DNA of 64,000 nt from positions 19,398 to 83,397 of the forward strand of contig CAVQLG010000025.1 in the NCBI GenBank assembly GCA_963713275.1. Direction: 5' to 3'. A program made the position numbers and the translations under genes. The first letter of the stretch is position 1. Every line of letters begins with the position of its first letter. Shown here in pieces: positions 21,760 to 31,174 of this stretch. The DNA comes from CAIWHR01 sp963713275 (lineage in GTDB: Bacteria > Pseudomonadota > Gammaproteobacteria > Burkholderiales > Casimicrobiaceae). The notes under the pieces were generated by a model. The model saw nothing but the letters and a program-made list of their open reading frames with translations, was not told the origin of the DNA and searched no databases.

Positions 21760-22827
21760 TTGAAGCGACGCGCCTTCCTCGCCGTTGCCGCCCTCGGTGC
21801 GGTCAGCCCCGTGCGTGCGGCCGATCCCTATCCGACGGTGCTGCCCGGCAAGGCGCTGCGCTTCCCGCGCGATCACGGCGCGCATCCGGATTTCCGCACC
21901 GAGTGGTGGTATCTCACGGGTCGGCTCGAAGCGCGCGACGGTCGACGCTTCGGCTTCCAGGTGACGTTCTTCCGCAGCCGGCCGCGCGTCGCCGAGGGCA
22001 ACCCGAGCCGGTTTGCCGCCCGGCAGCTCGTGCTCGCCCACGCTGCCGTGTCCGACGCCTCCGCCTCGCGCCTGCTCCACGATCAACGCGCGGCGCGCGC
22101 CGCGTTCGACCTCGCCGGTACCGCGCTGGAGACCACGCGGGCGTGGATCGGCGACTGGAGCCTCGCGCGCGTCGGGGACGCGTACGTCACCCGCATCGCG
22201 GCCCGCGAGTTCGGCCTGGAGCTGCGCTGCGCGGCGACACAGCCCGTGCTGTTGCAGGGCGAGGACGGCTACTCGCGCAAGGGAGCGCTCGCGCACCAGG
22301 CGAGCTATTACTACAGCGTGCCCCAGCTCGCCGCGGGGGGACGCCTTCGCCTTTCCTCCGGCAGCCTGGAGGTGACCGGAAACGCCTGGCTCGACCACGA
22401 GTGGTCGAGCGAGGTCCTGGCGCAGGACGCCGTCGGGTGGGACTGGCTGGGGATCAATCTCGACGACGGCGGCGCGCTGATGGCCTTCGTCATGCGCGAC
22501 CGCGGCGGTGGACCGCTGTGGGCCGCGGCCACGCTGCGCGACGCCGCGCTGCGCCGCTCGACGCTGCCCCCTGGCGCCGTGCAGTTCACGCCGCGCCGCG
22601 TCTGGCGCTCGCCGCGCACCGGCGCGCAGTACCCGGTTGCCCTCGCGCTGCGCCTTGGCGGGCGCCGTTTCGAGATCGAGCCCTGGTTCGACGACCAGGA
22701 GCTCGACGCCCGTGCGTCGACGGGGACGATCTACTGGGAGGGCGCCGTGCGCGCGAGCGAGGCCGCTCGCCCCTGCGGCGGCGGCTACCTGGAACTGACC
22801 GGCTACGCCGCGCCGCTGGCCCTGTGA
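21760..22827 (+). CDS. AttH/CrtC lipocalin-like domain protein
   Basis: The protein has 355 residues with an N-terminal signal (MKRRAFLAVAALGAVSPVRA). Two lipocalin-like halves follow, typical of the AttH / carotenoid 1,2-hydratase superfamily. Key blocks are FRTEWWYLTGRLE, FGFQVTFFRSRP, ASYYYSVPQLAAGG and AWLDHEWSSEVL. The start codon is TTG at 21760, chosen because the signal peptide begins there; no better ATG exists in frame. It is the third member of the ATPase-permease-AttH unit, 31 bp after the permease. A role in handling a lipophilic ligand in the periplasm is inferred from fold and context; hydratase activity is not supported. Confidence 0.85.
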   Translation: MKRRAFLAVAALGAVSPVRAADPYPTVLPGKALRFPRDHGAHPDFRTEWWYLTGRLEARDGRRFGFQVTFFRSRPRVAEGNPSRFAARQLVLAHAAVSDASASRLLHDQRAARAAFDLAGTALETTRAWIGDWSLARVGDAYVTRIAAREFGLELRCAATQPVLLQGEDGYSRKGALAHQASYYYSVPQLAAGGRLRLSSGSLEVTGNAWLDHEWSSEVLAQDAVGWDWLGINLDDGGALMAFVMRDRGGGPLWAAATLRDAALRRSTLPPGAVQFTPRRVWRSPRTGAQYPVALALRLGGRRFEIEPWFDDQELDARASTGTIYWEGAVRASEAARPCGGGYLELTGYAAPLAL

Positions 22828-22843
22828 CGGGCGCCGCGCCGCG

Positions 22844-23785
22844 CTATGCGAAGCGATGCAACAAGGCGCCGGCGGCGAGCAGCCCGCCGAAGCCGACTTC
22901 GAGCAGCACGGTGCGAAACAGAAGCGCACTCTGCGCCGCGCCGGGCTGCGTGACCGGCAGCGCGCGCGCGAGGGCGAGCGCCCGCGGCAGCGCGCACAGC
23001 GGCAGCAGGAACCAGGGGCCGGAAACGAGCGCCGCGAGCGCTCCCGCGAGCGCGAAAGGCGCGACGAGCAGCAGCGTGTAGAGGCGCAGGGCGACGCGCT
23101 CGGGCACGACCGCCGCGAGCGTTCGCCGGCCGGTGGCGAGGTCGTGCGCGCGGTCGCGGTAGTTGTTCACCAGCAACACCGCCGCCGCGTGCATGCCGAT
23201 GGCGGCGGCGGCAAGCCACACGGGCGCGGCGAGCGAGCCCGCCTGCACGTAGTAGGCGCCCTGCACCGCGACGAGGCCGAAGAAGACGAAGACCGTGGCT
23301 TCGCCCCAGGGCGTGTAGGCGATCGGCCGCGGCCCTCCCATGTACGCCCATGCGGCGACGGTCGAGCAGACGCTGGTGAGCACGATCGGCCATCCGCCGC
23401 GCACCATCAACGGCAGCGCGATCAGCTGCGCCGCGACGACCGCGACGACGATCGCGCGGTTCACCGCGGACGGCGCGAGCCAGCCGTGCGCGGTGGCCCG
23501 CGGCAGCCCGACGTGCCCGCGCGTCTCGCCGCCGCGCTGGGTGTAGCCGACGTCGTTCTGCAGGTTGCTGACGACCTGCATCAGGATCGCCGCGGCCAGC
23601 GCGATCGCGGCGATCCAGGCGCTGAAGACGCCGGCGAGCGACCACGCGAGGCTGGTGGCGACGACGACCGGTATCGTCGCGATCCACAAGGTGCGCGGGC
23701 GCACCGCGACCCGCCAGGCCGCGAGCGAGCCGGGCCGGATCGGCAGCGGGGCCGGGGGCGAGACAGCGGAGCAGGGGGGTGACAT
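22844..23785 (-). CDS. UbiA-family prenyltransferase, MenA-like
   Basis: An integral membrane protein of 313 residues with about eight to nine helices. The first Asp-rich motif region reads SNLQNDVGYTQRGGETRG and the second NNYRDRAHDLATGRRTLA, which is the MenA-like form. MenA attaches an isoprenyl chain to 1,4-dihydroxy-2-naphthoate in menaquinone synthesis. No other men gene is in the window, and many Betaproteobacteria use ubiquinone, so the true substrate may differ. The gene is convergent with the AttH gene, 16 bp away. The frame is intact. Confidence 0.82.
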   Translation of the reverse strand: MSPPCSAVSPPAPLPIRPGSLAAWRVAVRPRTLWIATIPVVVATSLAWSLAGVFSAWIAAIALAAAILMQVVSNLQNDVGYTQRGGETRGHVGLPRATAHGWLAPSAVNRAIVVAVVAAQLIALPLMVRGGWPIVLTSVCSTVAAWAYMGGPRPIAYTPWGEATVFVFFGLVAVQGAYYVQAGSLAAPVWLAAAAIGMHAAAVLLVNNYRDRAHDLATGRRTLAAVVPERVALRLYTLLLVAPFALAGALAALVSGPWFLLPLCALPRALALARALPVTQPGAAQSALLFRTVLLEVGFGGLLAAGALLHRFA

Positions 23786-24066
23786 CGCAGCGGGACGATT
23801 CCCAGCGCCGCGGCAAAGGGGCAGCGCGCGCCGGATTATATGCGAGCGTGGCCGGCTGCGGGCCGCACGCGCAAAGGCGCACCGTGCATGCGGCCCCCGC
23901 TGCCACGGGCCAGGCCCTTCAAGCGACCGGGTCGATGCGCTATCATGCGCTGGCCAGCGCGCGGGTCGCCCGCGCCGGCTGTCGACCCGACGCCCACGCC
24001 CTGCGCCGATCCGAGTGCGTCCCGAGCGCGTCGTTTCCGCCTTCTTCCGGACCCGGGGGCACCGCG

Positions 24067-24573
24067 ATGAACATCTCCATGTACCAGGCGAGCGTGCCGC
24101 GCTTCGTCAACATGCTGGGCAACCTTTCCCGTATCCTGGACAAGGCGCAGGCGTATGCGACGCAGAAGGTGTTCGACGGTGCGGTACTCGCCGACAGCCG
24201 GCTCTATCCCGACATGCTGCCGCTCACCTCGCAGGTGCAGATCGCCTGCGACACGGCGAAGGGGGCCGTCGCGCGGCTCGCCGGGATCGACATCCCCGTG
24301 CACGAGGACAACGAAAGGACGCTGCCCGAGCTCAAGGCGCGCATCGCCAAGACGATCGCGTTCATCGAGTCCGTGCGGCAGGACGAAGTCGACGGCAGCG
24401 AGGAGCGCGAGATCGTGATCCGGCGCGGCGACGAGGAACTGCGTTTCACGGGCCTGCAGTTCCTGCTCGGCCGGGCGCTGCCGAACTTCTACTTCCACGT
24501 CACCACGGCCTACGCCATCCTGCGCCACAACGGCGTGGCGATCGGCAAGCGGGACTACCTCTACAACGCGTAG
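24067..24573 (+). CDS. DUF1993 family protein
   Basis: This 168-residue soluble protein starts MNISMYQASVPRFVNMLGNL and ends IGKRDYLYNA. It contains LPLTSQVQIACDTAKGAV and FTGLQFLLGRALPNFYFHV, the conserved blocks of DUF1993. The fold resembles the DinB-like four-helix bundle and the function is unknown. Starts at ATG 24067. A possible -10 box TATCAT lies at 23941-23946, about 120 bp upstream. It is isolated, convergent with the ABC exporter genes; the 124-bp GC-rich spacer at 24574-24697 shows nothing clear. Confidence 0.85.
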   Translation: MNISMYQASVPRFVNMLGNLSRILDKAQAYATQKVFDGAVLADSRLYPDMLPLTSQVQIACDTAKGAVARLAGIDIPVHEDNERTLPELKARIAKTIAFIESVRQDEVDGSEEREIVIRRGDEELRFTGLQFLLGRALPNFYFHVTTAYAILRHNGVAIGKRDYLYNA

Positions 24574-24697
24574 CGCCGCGCGCCGCGGGCGGGAGCGCCG
24601 CGACCGGCGCGCCGCACCGCGCCCGCGAAAGCCCCCGGCGGCTCCGCGCGGGCGGTTCGGCGCGAAGGGCGCGGACGCCGGCGGCAGCCCGCCGTTC

Positions 24698-26487
24698 TCA
24701 GTGCTCGATCTGCTGCAGCAGGTAGAGGCGCTGGTAGATCCCGTCCGGAATCGCCATCAGCGCTTCGTGCGTGCCTTCCTCGGCGATGCGGCCGTGGTTG
24801 AGGACCACGATCCGGTCCGCCGCGCGGATCGTCGACAGCCGATGCGCGATCGCGATCACGGTCGTCCTGCCGTGCAGTTCGGCGAGCGCGGCCTGCACCC
24901 GCTGCTCGGTTTCGCTGTCGATCCGCGACGTCGCCTCGTCGAGGAACAGGATCCGCGGCTGCCCGGCCAGCGCGCGGGCGACGGCGACGAGCTGCTTCTG
25001 GCCCGAGGACAGCCGCGTGCCGCCCTCTCCGAGCGGCGTGTCGTAGCCGGCCTCGAGGGCGGCGATGAATTCGTGCGCGCGCGCCGCCTTGGCGGCGCCG
25101 ATCACCTCGGCTTCGGACAGTCCCCGACCCATGTCGATGTTCTCGCGGGCGCTCGCGGCCAGGAGGAGAGGCTCCTGCGGAACCAGCCCGACCGCAGCGC
25201 GGAAGGGCGCGTCGCCGAGCTCGTCGAGCGGAACGCCGTCGATCTCGATGCGTCCGGCCTGCGGCGCGTAGAAACGCAGCAGCAGGGCGAGCAGCGTGGA
25301 CTTGCCGCTTCCCGTGGGCCCCACGACGCCGATGAAGGCGCCTGCGGGAACGTCGAGGCGCAGGCCGTGCAGCACGGGGCGCGCCGGATCGTAGCCGAAG
25401 GTCACGTCGGCGAGCGCCACGCGCCCCTGTTCGACTGAACCGCGGCGCCGCGGGAGCGCCGGCGCCGGTTCCCGCAGCAGGACGTTGACGCGCGCCGCGG
25501 CGATCACCGATTGCTGCAGGCTCGAGAACTGCATCGTGATCTGGATCAGCGGTTCGACGCTGCGCGCGACGTACGTGATGAACGCATACAGCAGGCCGGC
25601 CTCGACGCCGCCATGCGCTGCGTGCCCACCACCGCGACCATGACCACGATCAGCAGGATGTTGAGGAAATCGAGGGCCGGGCGCAGCAGCCAGGCGTTGG
25701 CTCGCACCTCGCCCATGCGCGCGACGTAGTGCGCCTGGTTGACGGCGGCGAAGCGGGCGCGAAAGCGCGGCGCGGCGCCCGTTGCCTGCAGCACGCTCAT
25801 CCCGGCGATGCCCTCGGCCACGCGGGCGTTGATGTCGCTGCGCAGCGCGCGCGCGTGCGCCACGGGCCCGGCCGACAGGCGCTGGTAGCCCAGGACGATG
25901 GCGACCGTCGCCGGCATCAGCACCAGCACGAGCAGCAGCAGCCGCCCGTCGAGCCAGAGCATCGCGACCATCACGCCGAGGAGCACCGTGAGTCCCACCA
26001 GCACCTCGAAGAGCACCTGCGCGTACAGACGCTTGACGGCCTCGGTGTCGTTGGTGATCCGGCTCACGAGCTGGCCGGTGATGGCGCGGTCGAAGTACGC
26101 GATGGGCAGGCGCAGCACCTGCGCGTAGACGCTCTCGCGCAGCCGCTGGACGGAACGCGTCGCCAGCTCGGCCAGGCGCAAGAGCTGCGCGTAGCGCAGG
26201 AGCGAGGCGCCGGCGCCGGTGGCGACGTAGCCACCGATCAAGAGCGCGATCGCGGCCCAGTCGAGGACCCTTGGCAGCAGGTAGGCGTCGATGAGCGCCT
26301 TGCCGCAGAGCGGGCCCGCGGCCTCGAGCATCCCGGCCACGCCCAGCCAGAACGCGGACGCATAGACCTCTCTGCGGTCAGGGTGGGCGGCACGCCAGAG
26401 CAGCGCCAGGGCCTCCCTGCGCTCGCCTCGATCGGCGCGAGGGAGGGGCGCGTCGTCGTCCGACTGGCCGCTGGCGCCGCCGCTCAC
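24698..26487 (-). CDS. ABC exporter half-transporter (MdlB-like), frameshifted
   Basis: This fused membrane-ATPase subunit starts at GTG 26487 (SGGASGQSDDDAPLPRADRG). It has six transmembrane helices (for example LRESVYAQVLRLPIAYFD and the GQLVSRITNDTEAVKRLYAQ loop). Near 25610-25618 the frame shifts; read through, it continues GGVEAGLLYAFITYVARSVE into the ATPase. That domain has Walker A VGPTGSGKSTLLALLLR, signature TRLSSGQKQLVAVARAL and Walker B RILFLDEATSRID with the catalytic Glu. It pairs with the MdlA-like subunit encoded upstream (26718-28550). The start codon lies inside the tandem duplication at 26483-26732. Likely a multidrug or lipid exporter; the substrate is not inferable. Confidence 0.85.
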
Positions 26488-26732
26488 GGCGCGGCCTCCG
26501 TGGATTCTGCGGCGCGCGTGATCACGGCGGGTCGGCCGCCCGCGCCGATTCGCCTTGGCGTCGATCCCCGCGCTCGCGCGCGGGGCCCCTCGACGCGTGG
26601 CTCACGGCGCGGCCTCCGATTCTGCGGCGCGCGTGATCACGGCGGGGTCGGCCGCCCGCGCCGATTCGCCTTGGCGTCGATCCCCGCGCTCGCGCGCGGG
26701 GCCCCTCGACGCGTGGCTCACGGCGCGGCCTC
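26483..26732. repeat. Imperfect tandem duplication, units of 118 and 116 bp
   Basis: Two near-identical units run 26483-26600 and 26601-26716, followed by a 16-bp partial third (26717-26732). Each begins ctcacggcgcggcctc. The units differ by three bases (gtg) near the left end and one G in a G-run. On the reverse strand each unit carries the 3' end of the MdlA-like gene (codons for EAAP and TGA) and a GTGAG that can start a new frame. The duplication copies the junction between the two ABC genes. The first repeat unit read from the MdlA side encodes a GTG-started 39-codon frame ending EAAP again. Confidence 0.9.
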
Positions 26733-28550
26733 GAGGGTCGCTTCCAGCTGCTGGTAGCGCCACTGCGCGGCGTACCAGCCATTGTGCGCGAGGAGTTCCG
26801 CGTGGGAGCCGCGCTCGGTCACGCGGCCCGCCTGCAGCACGATGATCGCGCTCGCCTCGGCGAGCGCCGACAGGCGGTGGCTGACGATGATCGCGCCGCG
26901 GCCGCGCCAGGCGTTGCGCAGGTGCCCCAGAATGCGCGCTTCGGTGCCGGTGTCGACGGCCGAAAGCGCGTCGTCGAGCAGCAGGACGGAAGCTCGGGTG
27001 AGCAGCGCGCGGGCAATCGCCACCCGTTGCCGCTGGCCGCCGGACAGGGTGATCCCGCGCTCGCCGACGAGCGTCGCGTACCCTTCGGGCAAGCGCCGGA
27101 TGTCCTGGTCAAGATCGGCCTGCCGCGCGACCTCCTCGATGTCTGCGGCGCTCGCGTCAGGGTTGGCCAGCGCGATGTTCTCGGCGATCGTTCCCGAGAA
27201 CAGGAACGGCTCCTGGGGAACCCACGCCAGTGCGCCGCGCAGCGCCGGTAGCGCGTAGGCGTCGAGCGCCGCCGGGCCCCAGTGGATCGCGCCCCGCTGC
27301 GGCGCGTAATGGCGCAGCAACAGCGCGAGCAGCGTGGACTTGCCGGCGCCGGTGGGTCCCACGACGCCGAGCGTGGCGCCCGGCTCGAGCGCGAACGTGA
27401 CGTCGGCGAGCGCGTTGGGTGGCGAGCTGTCCGCGCCGGCGCCGGTCGCCACGGGGTACGCGAAGGTCACGGCATCGAAGCGGAGCGTGCCTGCGGGCGC
27501 CGTGACGAGGGGGCCGTGGTCGGCGACGGCCGGCGGAGCGCGCAGGACGGGGTCGATCCGCGACCACGCGGCCCGGCCGCGCTCGAACAGCGCGAGCACC
27601 CAGCCCGCGGCGAACATCGGCCAGATGAGCTGCCCGAGGTACATCGTGAACGAGGTGAGCTGGCCGAGGGTCAGCTCGTCGTGCCAGACCAGCACGCCGC
27701 CCGCGCCGAGCGTCAGCGCGGTCGCGGCGGTCAGCGTAAGGCCCACCGCCGGCTCGAACGCGGCCTCCCAGCGCTGGGCGTCGAGGCCGGCGTCGCCCGC
27801 GGCCTGGGCCCGGGCACCGAACTCGCGCACCGCGCGCGGCTCCTGGCCCAGCGCGCGCAGGGTCCGCACCCCCGCGACCGTCTCCTGCGCGTGCTCGTTC
27901 AGCCGGGCGAAGCGCGCGAGCGAGCGCTCCGATGCGCGGTGGATGTTGCGCGAGATGACGTAGAACGCGATCGCCATCAGCGGGAACGGCAGCAACGCGG
28001 CGAGGCCCAGGCGCCAGTCGACGCCCAGGGTCATCATCGCCACGACCAGCACCAGCGTCAGCGTGCCGTCGAAGCCGGCCAGGAACGCCTCGCCGGCGAC
28101 CATTTCCACCGCGTCGACGTCGTTGGTGGCGAGCGCCATCAGGTCGCCGGTGCGCTGCTGATGGAAGAAGGAGGGACCCTGCAGCGAGAGCTGCCCGTAG
28201 AGCCGGGTACGCAGTTCGACGCCGAGCTCGAACGCCGCCGCGAACAGCTGGAGCCGCCAGCCCACGCGCAGGAGGTAGATCGCAACGCCCATCGCCAGCA
28301 GGATCGCGATTTCCTGCCACAACGCGCGGCCGGCGAACGACCCGGCGACGAAGGCGTCGACGATGTGCCCCACCCGGCGCGGGATCCACACCGTCAGCAC
28401 GGCGATCAGCACGAGCATCGACCCGGCGCCCGCGTAGGCGCGCCAGTGGCGACGGGCGAACCCCAGGATCAGCTGCGCAAGCGTCAAGGCGAACGGAACG
28501 ATGGGGCCGCGGTGGATAGGACCCGGCGGCTCCGGGCCCCGGAGTCGCAT
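26718..28550 (-). CDS. ABC exporter half-transporter (MdlA-like)
   Basis: This fused membrane-ATPase subunit of about 610 residues has six helices near the N-terminus (SMLVLIAVLTVWIPRRVG, EIAILLAMGVAIYLLRVGW). The coupling region reads QQRTGDLMALATNDVDAVEM. The ATPase has Walker A VGPTGAGKSTLLALLLRHY, signature ITLSGGQRQRVAIARAL and Walker B VLLLDDALSAVD. The residue after the Walker B Asp is Asp, not Glu, a degenerate catalytic site typical of one half of heterodimeric exporters such as MdlAB. The partner at 24698-26487 has the normal Glu. The start at ATG 28550 is chosen; upstream in-frame sequence is low-complexity and probably untranslated. Confidence 0.88.
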   Translation of the reverse strand: MRLRGPEPPGPIHRGPIVPFALTLAQLILGFARRHWRAYAGAGSMLVLIAVLTVWIPRRVGHIVDAFVAGSFAGRALWQEIAILLAMGVAIYLLRVGWRLQLFAAAFELGVELRTRLYGQLSLQGPSFFHQQRTGDLMALATNDVDAVEMVAGEAFLAGFDGTLTLVLVVAMMTLGVDWRLGLAALLPFPLMAIAFYVISRNIHRASERSLARFARLNEHAQETVAGVRTLRALGQEPRAVREFGARAQAAGDAGLDAQRWEAAFEPAVGLTLTAATALTLGAGGVLVWHDELTLGQLTSFTMYLGQLIWPMFAAGWVLALFERGRAAWSRIDPVLRAPPAVADHGPLVTAPAGTLRFDAVTFAYPVATGAGADSSPPNALADVTFALEPGATLGVVGPTGAGKSTLLALLLRHYAPQRGAIHWGPAALDAYALPALRGALAWVPQEPFLFSGTIAENIALANPDASAADIEEVARQADLDQDIRRLPEGYATLVGERGITLSGGQRQRVAIARALLTRASVLLLDDALSAVDTGTEARILGHLRNAWRGRGAIIVSHRLSALAEASAIIVLQAGRVTERGSHAELLAHNGWYAAQWRYQQLEATLEAAP

Positions 28551-28938
28551 TGTAATGCGGCGCGACGGCCGGCCCCCCGCCGCCGGCCGCGTGAGGCACC
28601 CGCGGCCGGTGCGTCGCGTCGCTTCAGCCGGCTTACCGCGCGGCCTGGCGGCCGGCGAAGCTCGGCCCACGGTCGCCACGCGTGCAGCAGCAGCAGCACG
28701 ACCCCGCTCGCCTCGAGACCTCGAGGCCGAGGCGGCCGTTCTCGCGGCGTGCAGTCAAGCCCTGCGTCGCCGCCCGGCAGCCTCCTGTTGCCGCATCAAA
28801 GAAGAGACTGAGTGAAACATGCTTCGCCGCACGCTTGGAACCGTTGTATGCTTCCCGAGCCGAAGGCCGCCACGGCCAGTAGGCCAGTAGCACCCTGCCG
28901 CAGGCCGGGACGCAAGATCACCACAGAGGGAGTCAGAC
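28551..28938. other. Divergent intergenic region, ABC exporter and BON-LysM gene
   Basis: These 388 bases have no convincing gene on either strand. The part from about 28780 to 28900 is less GC-rich than its surroundings and probably contains the promoter of the BON-LysM gene. A ribosome site GAGGGAG (28926-28932) precedes its ATG at 28939. Confidence 0.4.
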
Positions 28939-29442
28939 ATGGGATTGCTGGATTTCGTGAAGGACGCCGGCGAGAAACTCTTCGGCATCGGCAAGGCCAA
29001 GGCGGCAATGCAGGAAGTGGCTGCGGCGCCGGCCGACGAGGCCAAGATCAAGGCCGCCAACGACGCGGCAGCCGACGCGATCATGGAGTACATCCGCACG
29101 CAGAACCTGAGCGCGACCGGGCTCACCGTCACCTTCGACGCGGCGTCGTCCACGGTGTCGGTGTACGGTGTCGCCCCCGATCAGGCGACCAAGGAGAAGA
29201 TCGCGCTCTGCTGCGGCAACGTCGCCGGTGTCGCCGCGGTGAACAACATGATGAGCGTCGACCGGAGCGAGCCCGAGGCCACGTACTACACGGTCGTCGC
29301 CGGCGACACGCTGTCGAAGATCGCCAAGGGCGCCTACGGCGACGCCAACAAGTACATGAAGATCTACGAGGCCAACACGCCGATGCTCAAGCACCCGGAC
29401 AAGATCTACCCGGGGCAGGTGCTGCGCATTCCGCCGGCCTGA
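28939..29442 (+). CDS. kbp: BON-LysM protein (Kbp/YgaU-like)
   Basis: The protein has 167 residues and begins MGLLDFVKDAGEKLFGIGKA. A BON domain (about 50-110) is followed by a LysM domain (about 115-165) with TYYTVVAGDTLSKIAKGAYG and KIYPGQVLRIP. This order and size match E. coli Kbp (YgaU), a cytoplasmic potassium-binding protein. There is no signal peptide, in agreement with that. A good ribosome site (GAGGGAG) lies about six bases before the start. Potassium binding here is by homology only. Confidence 0.9.
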   Translation: MGLLDFVKDAGEKLFGIGKAKAAMQEVAAAPADEAKIKAANDAAADAIMEYIRTQNLSATGLTVTFDAASSTVSVYGVAPDQATKEKIALCCGNVAGVAAVNNMMSVDRSEPEATYYTVVAGDTLSKIAKGAYGDANKYMKIYEANTPMLKHPDKIYPGQVLRIPPA

Positions 29443-29605
29443 CCGGCGACGCGACGCGGACCGGGGCGTCGGGCGACGCGGCGCAGGCCGAGCGTGCCGG
29501 ACGCGTGGCGCGGGACCGGCAAGGGGCGCAGCACCCGTCCGCCGGCAGCCGCGCTGGGTTACCATCACCATGCAGGGATTGCGCAAGCATCGAGGAGCCG
29601 CAGCG

Positions 29606-30220
29606 ATGATCCGCTTCTTGCCGCGCCGGCTGCTCGCAGCCGGCGCCGTGCTGCTGGCGGCCGGCTGCGCGTCGACGTCGATCCGCAGCGCATGGTTCGA
29701 CCCCGACTACCGGGGCGGGGCGTTTCGCCGGATCGTGGTCGTCGCGCTGAATGCCGGGTTCGCCGAGACCCGGGTGTTCGAGGACGTGTTCGCGCAGAAG
29801 CTGAAGGCTGCCGGTGTCGAAGGCGTGCCCGGATACCGGATCGCGGGCGAGAACGCGACGAACGACGAGGCGGCGTGGGCGGCAGCCGTGGCGGGCGCCG
29901 GCGCCGACGGCGTGCTGACCGTGCGCCTGCTCGGCGTCGACACCCGTACCCGCGTCTACACGACGGTGATCTCCGGGCCGGTGCTGTGGGGGGCGTACGG
30001 AAGCTGGTGGGGTCCGAGCATGATCCCGGTGCAGGAGGTGACGCAGTACGAAGTCGCCGCGGTCGAGACGACGCTCTGGGACGTCGCAACGCGGCGCGTG
30101 GTGTGGGCGGCGGCGACCGAAACCTTCAATCCGCGGACCGTGGCGCAGGAAACACCGACGTTCGCTGACGTCATCATCGGGGAGCTTGCCGCCCGCGGTC
30201 TCGCGCCGCCCCGGAAATAG
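29606..30220 (+). CDS. Putative outer-membrane lipoprotein
   Basis: The protein of 204 residues starts at ATG 29606 with a lipoprotein signal, LLAAGAVLLAAGCAST, in which LAAGC is the lipobox and Cys would be lipidated. The mature part resembles DUF4136-type small lipoproteins, with SIRSAWFDPDYRGGAFRRIV and TTLWDVATRRVVWAAATETF. The function is unknown. An earlier in-frame ATG at 29570 would place extra residues before the signal and is less likely. It follows the BON-LysM gene on the same strand by 163 bp. Confidence 0.78.
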   Translation: MIRFLPRRLLAAGAVLLAAGCASTSIRSAWFDPDYRGGAFRRIVVVALNAGFAETRVFEDVFAQKLKAAGVEGVPGYRIAGENATNDEAAWAAAVAGAGADGVLTVRLLGVDTRTRVYTTVISGPVLWGAYGSWWGPSMIPVQEVTQYEVAAVETTLWDVATRRVVWAAATETFNPRTVAQETPTFADVIIGELAARGLAPPRK

Positions 30221-30249
30221 TCCGCGCGGCGGGCACGGGCGGCACGGCG

Positions 30250-31149
30250 TCAGCGCGACGCGGGCCGCGGCGGATGGCCCCCGAGCGCGGCGGTGAGGGC
30301 CGCCGCGGTGGCGCGGACCAGGGCGCCGAGATTCCCGACGCGCGCCGCAGTGATGCGCGACGTGGGGCCCGCGACCGAGATCGCGGCCCAGGGCGCGCCG
30401 TTCTCGTCCCAGAGCGCGCTGGCGAGGCAGCACAAGCCTTCGGCGTGCTCTTCGTCGTCTTGGGCCCAGCCGCGGTCGCGGATGAGGGCGAGTTCGCGCC
30501 AGAGCGCCGCGCGGTCGGTGATCGTCTTGCCCGTGTGCCGGGAGAGCGTCCGGCCGCAGAGCAACGCGGCGGCCGCCCCCGGGTCCATCGCCGCGAGCAT
30601 CGCCTTGCCGACCCCCGATGCGTGCAGCGGGGCGCGTGCGCCGAGCTTGGTCGACATGCGCATCAGTTCGCGGCACTGGACCTGCTCGACGAAGACAGCC
30701 TCGCTGCCGTCGATCACCGCGAGATTCGTGGTCTCGCCCGAAGTCTGCATCAACCGCTCGAGGAACGGATAGGCCTGGACCACGAGATTGCGCTGGTCGA
30801 GGAAGGCGGCCCCCACGCGGAACGCGCGCACCCCCACCCGCCATTCGCCGGCCGGGCCCTGGTGCACGTAGCCCCGCTCGGAGAGCGTGGACAGCAGGCG
30901 GTAGACGGTCGGCAGGGGCAGCGCGACCGCCTCGGCGATCGCCGTCAGCGTGGCGCCCCCTTCGGTCGCCGCGAGTGCCTCCAGCACGGCAAGACCGCGT
31001 GACAACGCCTGCGTGTGGCCGGCGCCGGCTTCGCCGCGGGCGACCGGTGGCAACACTTCGGCGCGACCGCGCCGGCGAGGTGCGGGGCGGGCGGCGGCGT
31101 TGGCGGCGGGCATCGTCGGTGGGGCGGGGCAAGGCAGCGATTCTAGCAT
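30250..31149 (-). CDS. IclR-family transcriptional regulator
   Basis: A DNA-binding protein of 299 residues. The winged helix-turn-helix (about 45-110) contains LSRGLAVLEALAATEGGATL and LPLPTVYRLLSTLSERGYV. The IclR effector domain (about 125-290) includes FLERLMQTSGETTNLAVIDG and HASGVGKAMLAAMDPG. IclR regulators usually control catabolic genes for small acids or aromatics. Neither neighbour is an obvious target, so the regulon is unknown. The start is uncertain: ATG 31149 or the in-frame ATG at 31113. Confidence 0.9.
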   Translation of the reverse strand: MLESLPCPAPPTMPAANAAARPAPRRRGRAEVLPPVARGEAGAGHTQALSRGLAVLEALAATEGGATLTAIAEAVALPLPTVYRLLSTLSERGYVHQGPAGEWRVGVRAFRVGAAFLDQRNLVVQAYPFLERLMQTSGETTNLAVIDGSEAVFVEQVQCRELMRMSTKLGARAPLHASGVGKAMLAAMDPGAAAALLCGRTLSRHTGKTITDRAALWRELALIRDRGWAQDDEEHAEGLCCLASALWDENGAPWAAISVAGPTSRITAARVGNLGALVRATAAALTAALGGHPPRPASR

Positions 31150-31174
31150 CGAGACCTGGCAATGAAAGCGATTT

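Noticed and set aside
26483..26732. The tandem repeat as a CRISPR array
   Set aside because: Units are 116-118 bp, contiguous, without spacers, and contain the ends of protein genes.
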